From NCBI GenBank assembly GCA_023265355.1, contig JAHFTZ010000099.1:1277-7676 (forward strand): a DNA stretch of 6,400 bases, read 5' to 3'. A model generated the notes under the pieces. It did no database searches, had not been told where the DNA came from, and was given only the letters and a program-made list of their open reading frames with translations. Origin of the DNA: Terriglobus sp. GTDB lineage: Bacteria > Acidobacteriota > Terriglobia > Terriglobales > Acidobacteriaceae. Each line of letters begins with the position of its first letter. The first letter of the stretch is position 1. The translations under genes were made by a program, and so were the position numbers. Below are positions 6,278 through 6,400 of this stretch, piece after piece.

Positions 6278-6295
6278 GCGATTTCCCTTCGCAAA
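6275..6295 (+). terminator. Stem-loop downstream of the SRPBCC gene, possible weak terminator
   Basis: TTTGCGA (6275-6281) and TCGCAAA (6289-6295) form a perfect 7-bp stem with a 7-nt loop. It follows the repeat core, where the long copies have their own hairpins. No T-run follows it on the plus strand, so it may be a repeat structure that only helps to define the 3' end. Confidence 0.3.
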
Positions 6296-6400
6296 CCCCT
6301 CCCCAAAAAGCAGGAAAAGCCTGGGGCACCTTCCAAGGTTCATGGGTGGGATGTGGCGGATTTGCCACAGGGCGGAGTTGCGTAGGGGGAATATTCTTGG

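Larger units (their letters stand above)
6202..6400. other. Right-end intergenic region, no gene seen
   Basis: The 199 nt after the SRPBCC stop hold the short repeat copy, its stem-loop and a second perfect dyad at 6352-6369 (TGTGGC, six-nt loop, GCCACA). No supported coding region begins before the edge. Neither the next gene nor its orientation can be seen. Confidence 0.6.

Noticed and set aside
5734..6336. Minus-strand open frame of 200 codons opposite the SRPBCC gene
   Set aside because: It starts within repeat sequence at the right end and lies antisense to a convincing SRPBCC domain; no motifs.

Overview
The window looks like ordinary chromosome from a GC-rich soil-type bacterium. The best guess is Acidobacteriota, class Terriglobia (Terriglobus/Granulicella/Edaphobacter relatives). 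This is inference from three things: the mix of secreted peptidases, a carboxypeptidase-regulatory-like secreted protein and a B3-type metallo-beta-lactamase; the GC-rich coding style; and intergenic repeats around the core GCGGAGAAATCTGCTTTT, which I associate with that group. No sequence search was possible.

Layout from left to right. (1) Positions 1-941, minus strand: 5' part of an M20-family glutamate carboxypeptidase-like metallopeptidase, cut by the window edge. (2) 942-1378: a divergent intergenic region of 437 nt carrying dispersed repeat copies in both orientations. (3) 1379-3028, plus: a complete exported M28 zinc aminopeptidase with a PA domain. (4) 3029-3268: intergenic, with a second repeat module that can fold into a long imperfect hairpin. 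(5) 3269-4198, plus: an exported subclass B3-like metallo-beta-lactamase with glutamine at the first position of the zinc motif (QxHxDH, as in GOB enzymes). (6) 4199-5566, minus: an exported protein with three carboxypeptidase-regulatory-like beta-sandwich repeats. It converges on the lactamase gene with stop codons directly abutting (TAG|CTA). (7) 5567-5673: a short divergent intergenic region with a good promoter candidate whose -10 box sits in the centre of an 8-bp dyad. (8) 5674-6201, plus: a membrane-anchored SRPBCC (START-like) protein. (9) 6202-6400: no gene, but a third short repeat relative and small hairpins.

The genes do not form an operon. Each has its own intergenic space or faces a neighbour, so no shared pathway can be claimed. 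The common theme is export: four of the five genes carry signal peptides or a membrane anchor, and two are peptidases. I found no mobile element, phage, CRISPR, tRNA, rRNA or defence system. The points most worth a second look are the B3-Q zinc site, the REP-like repeat family with inverted modules and a flipped hairpin loop, and the -10-centred dyad before the SRPBCC gene.
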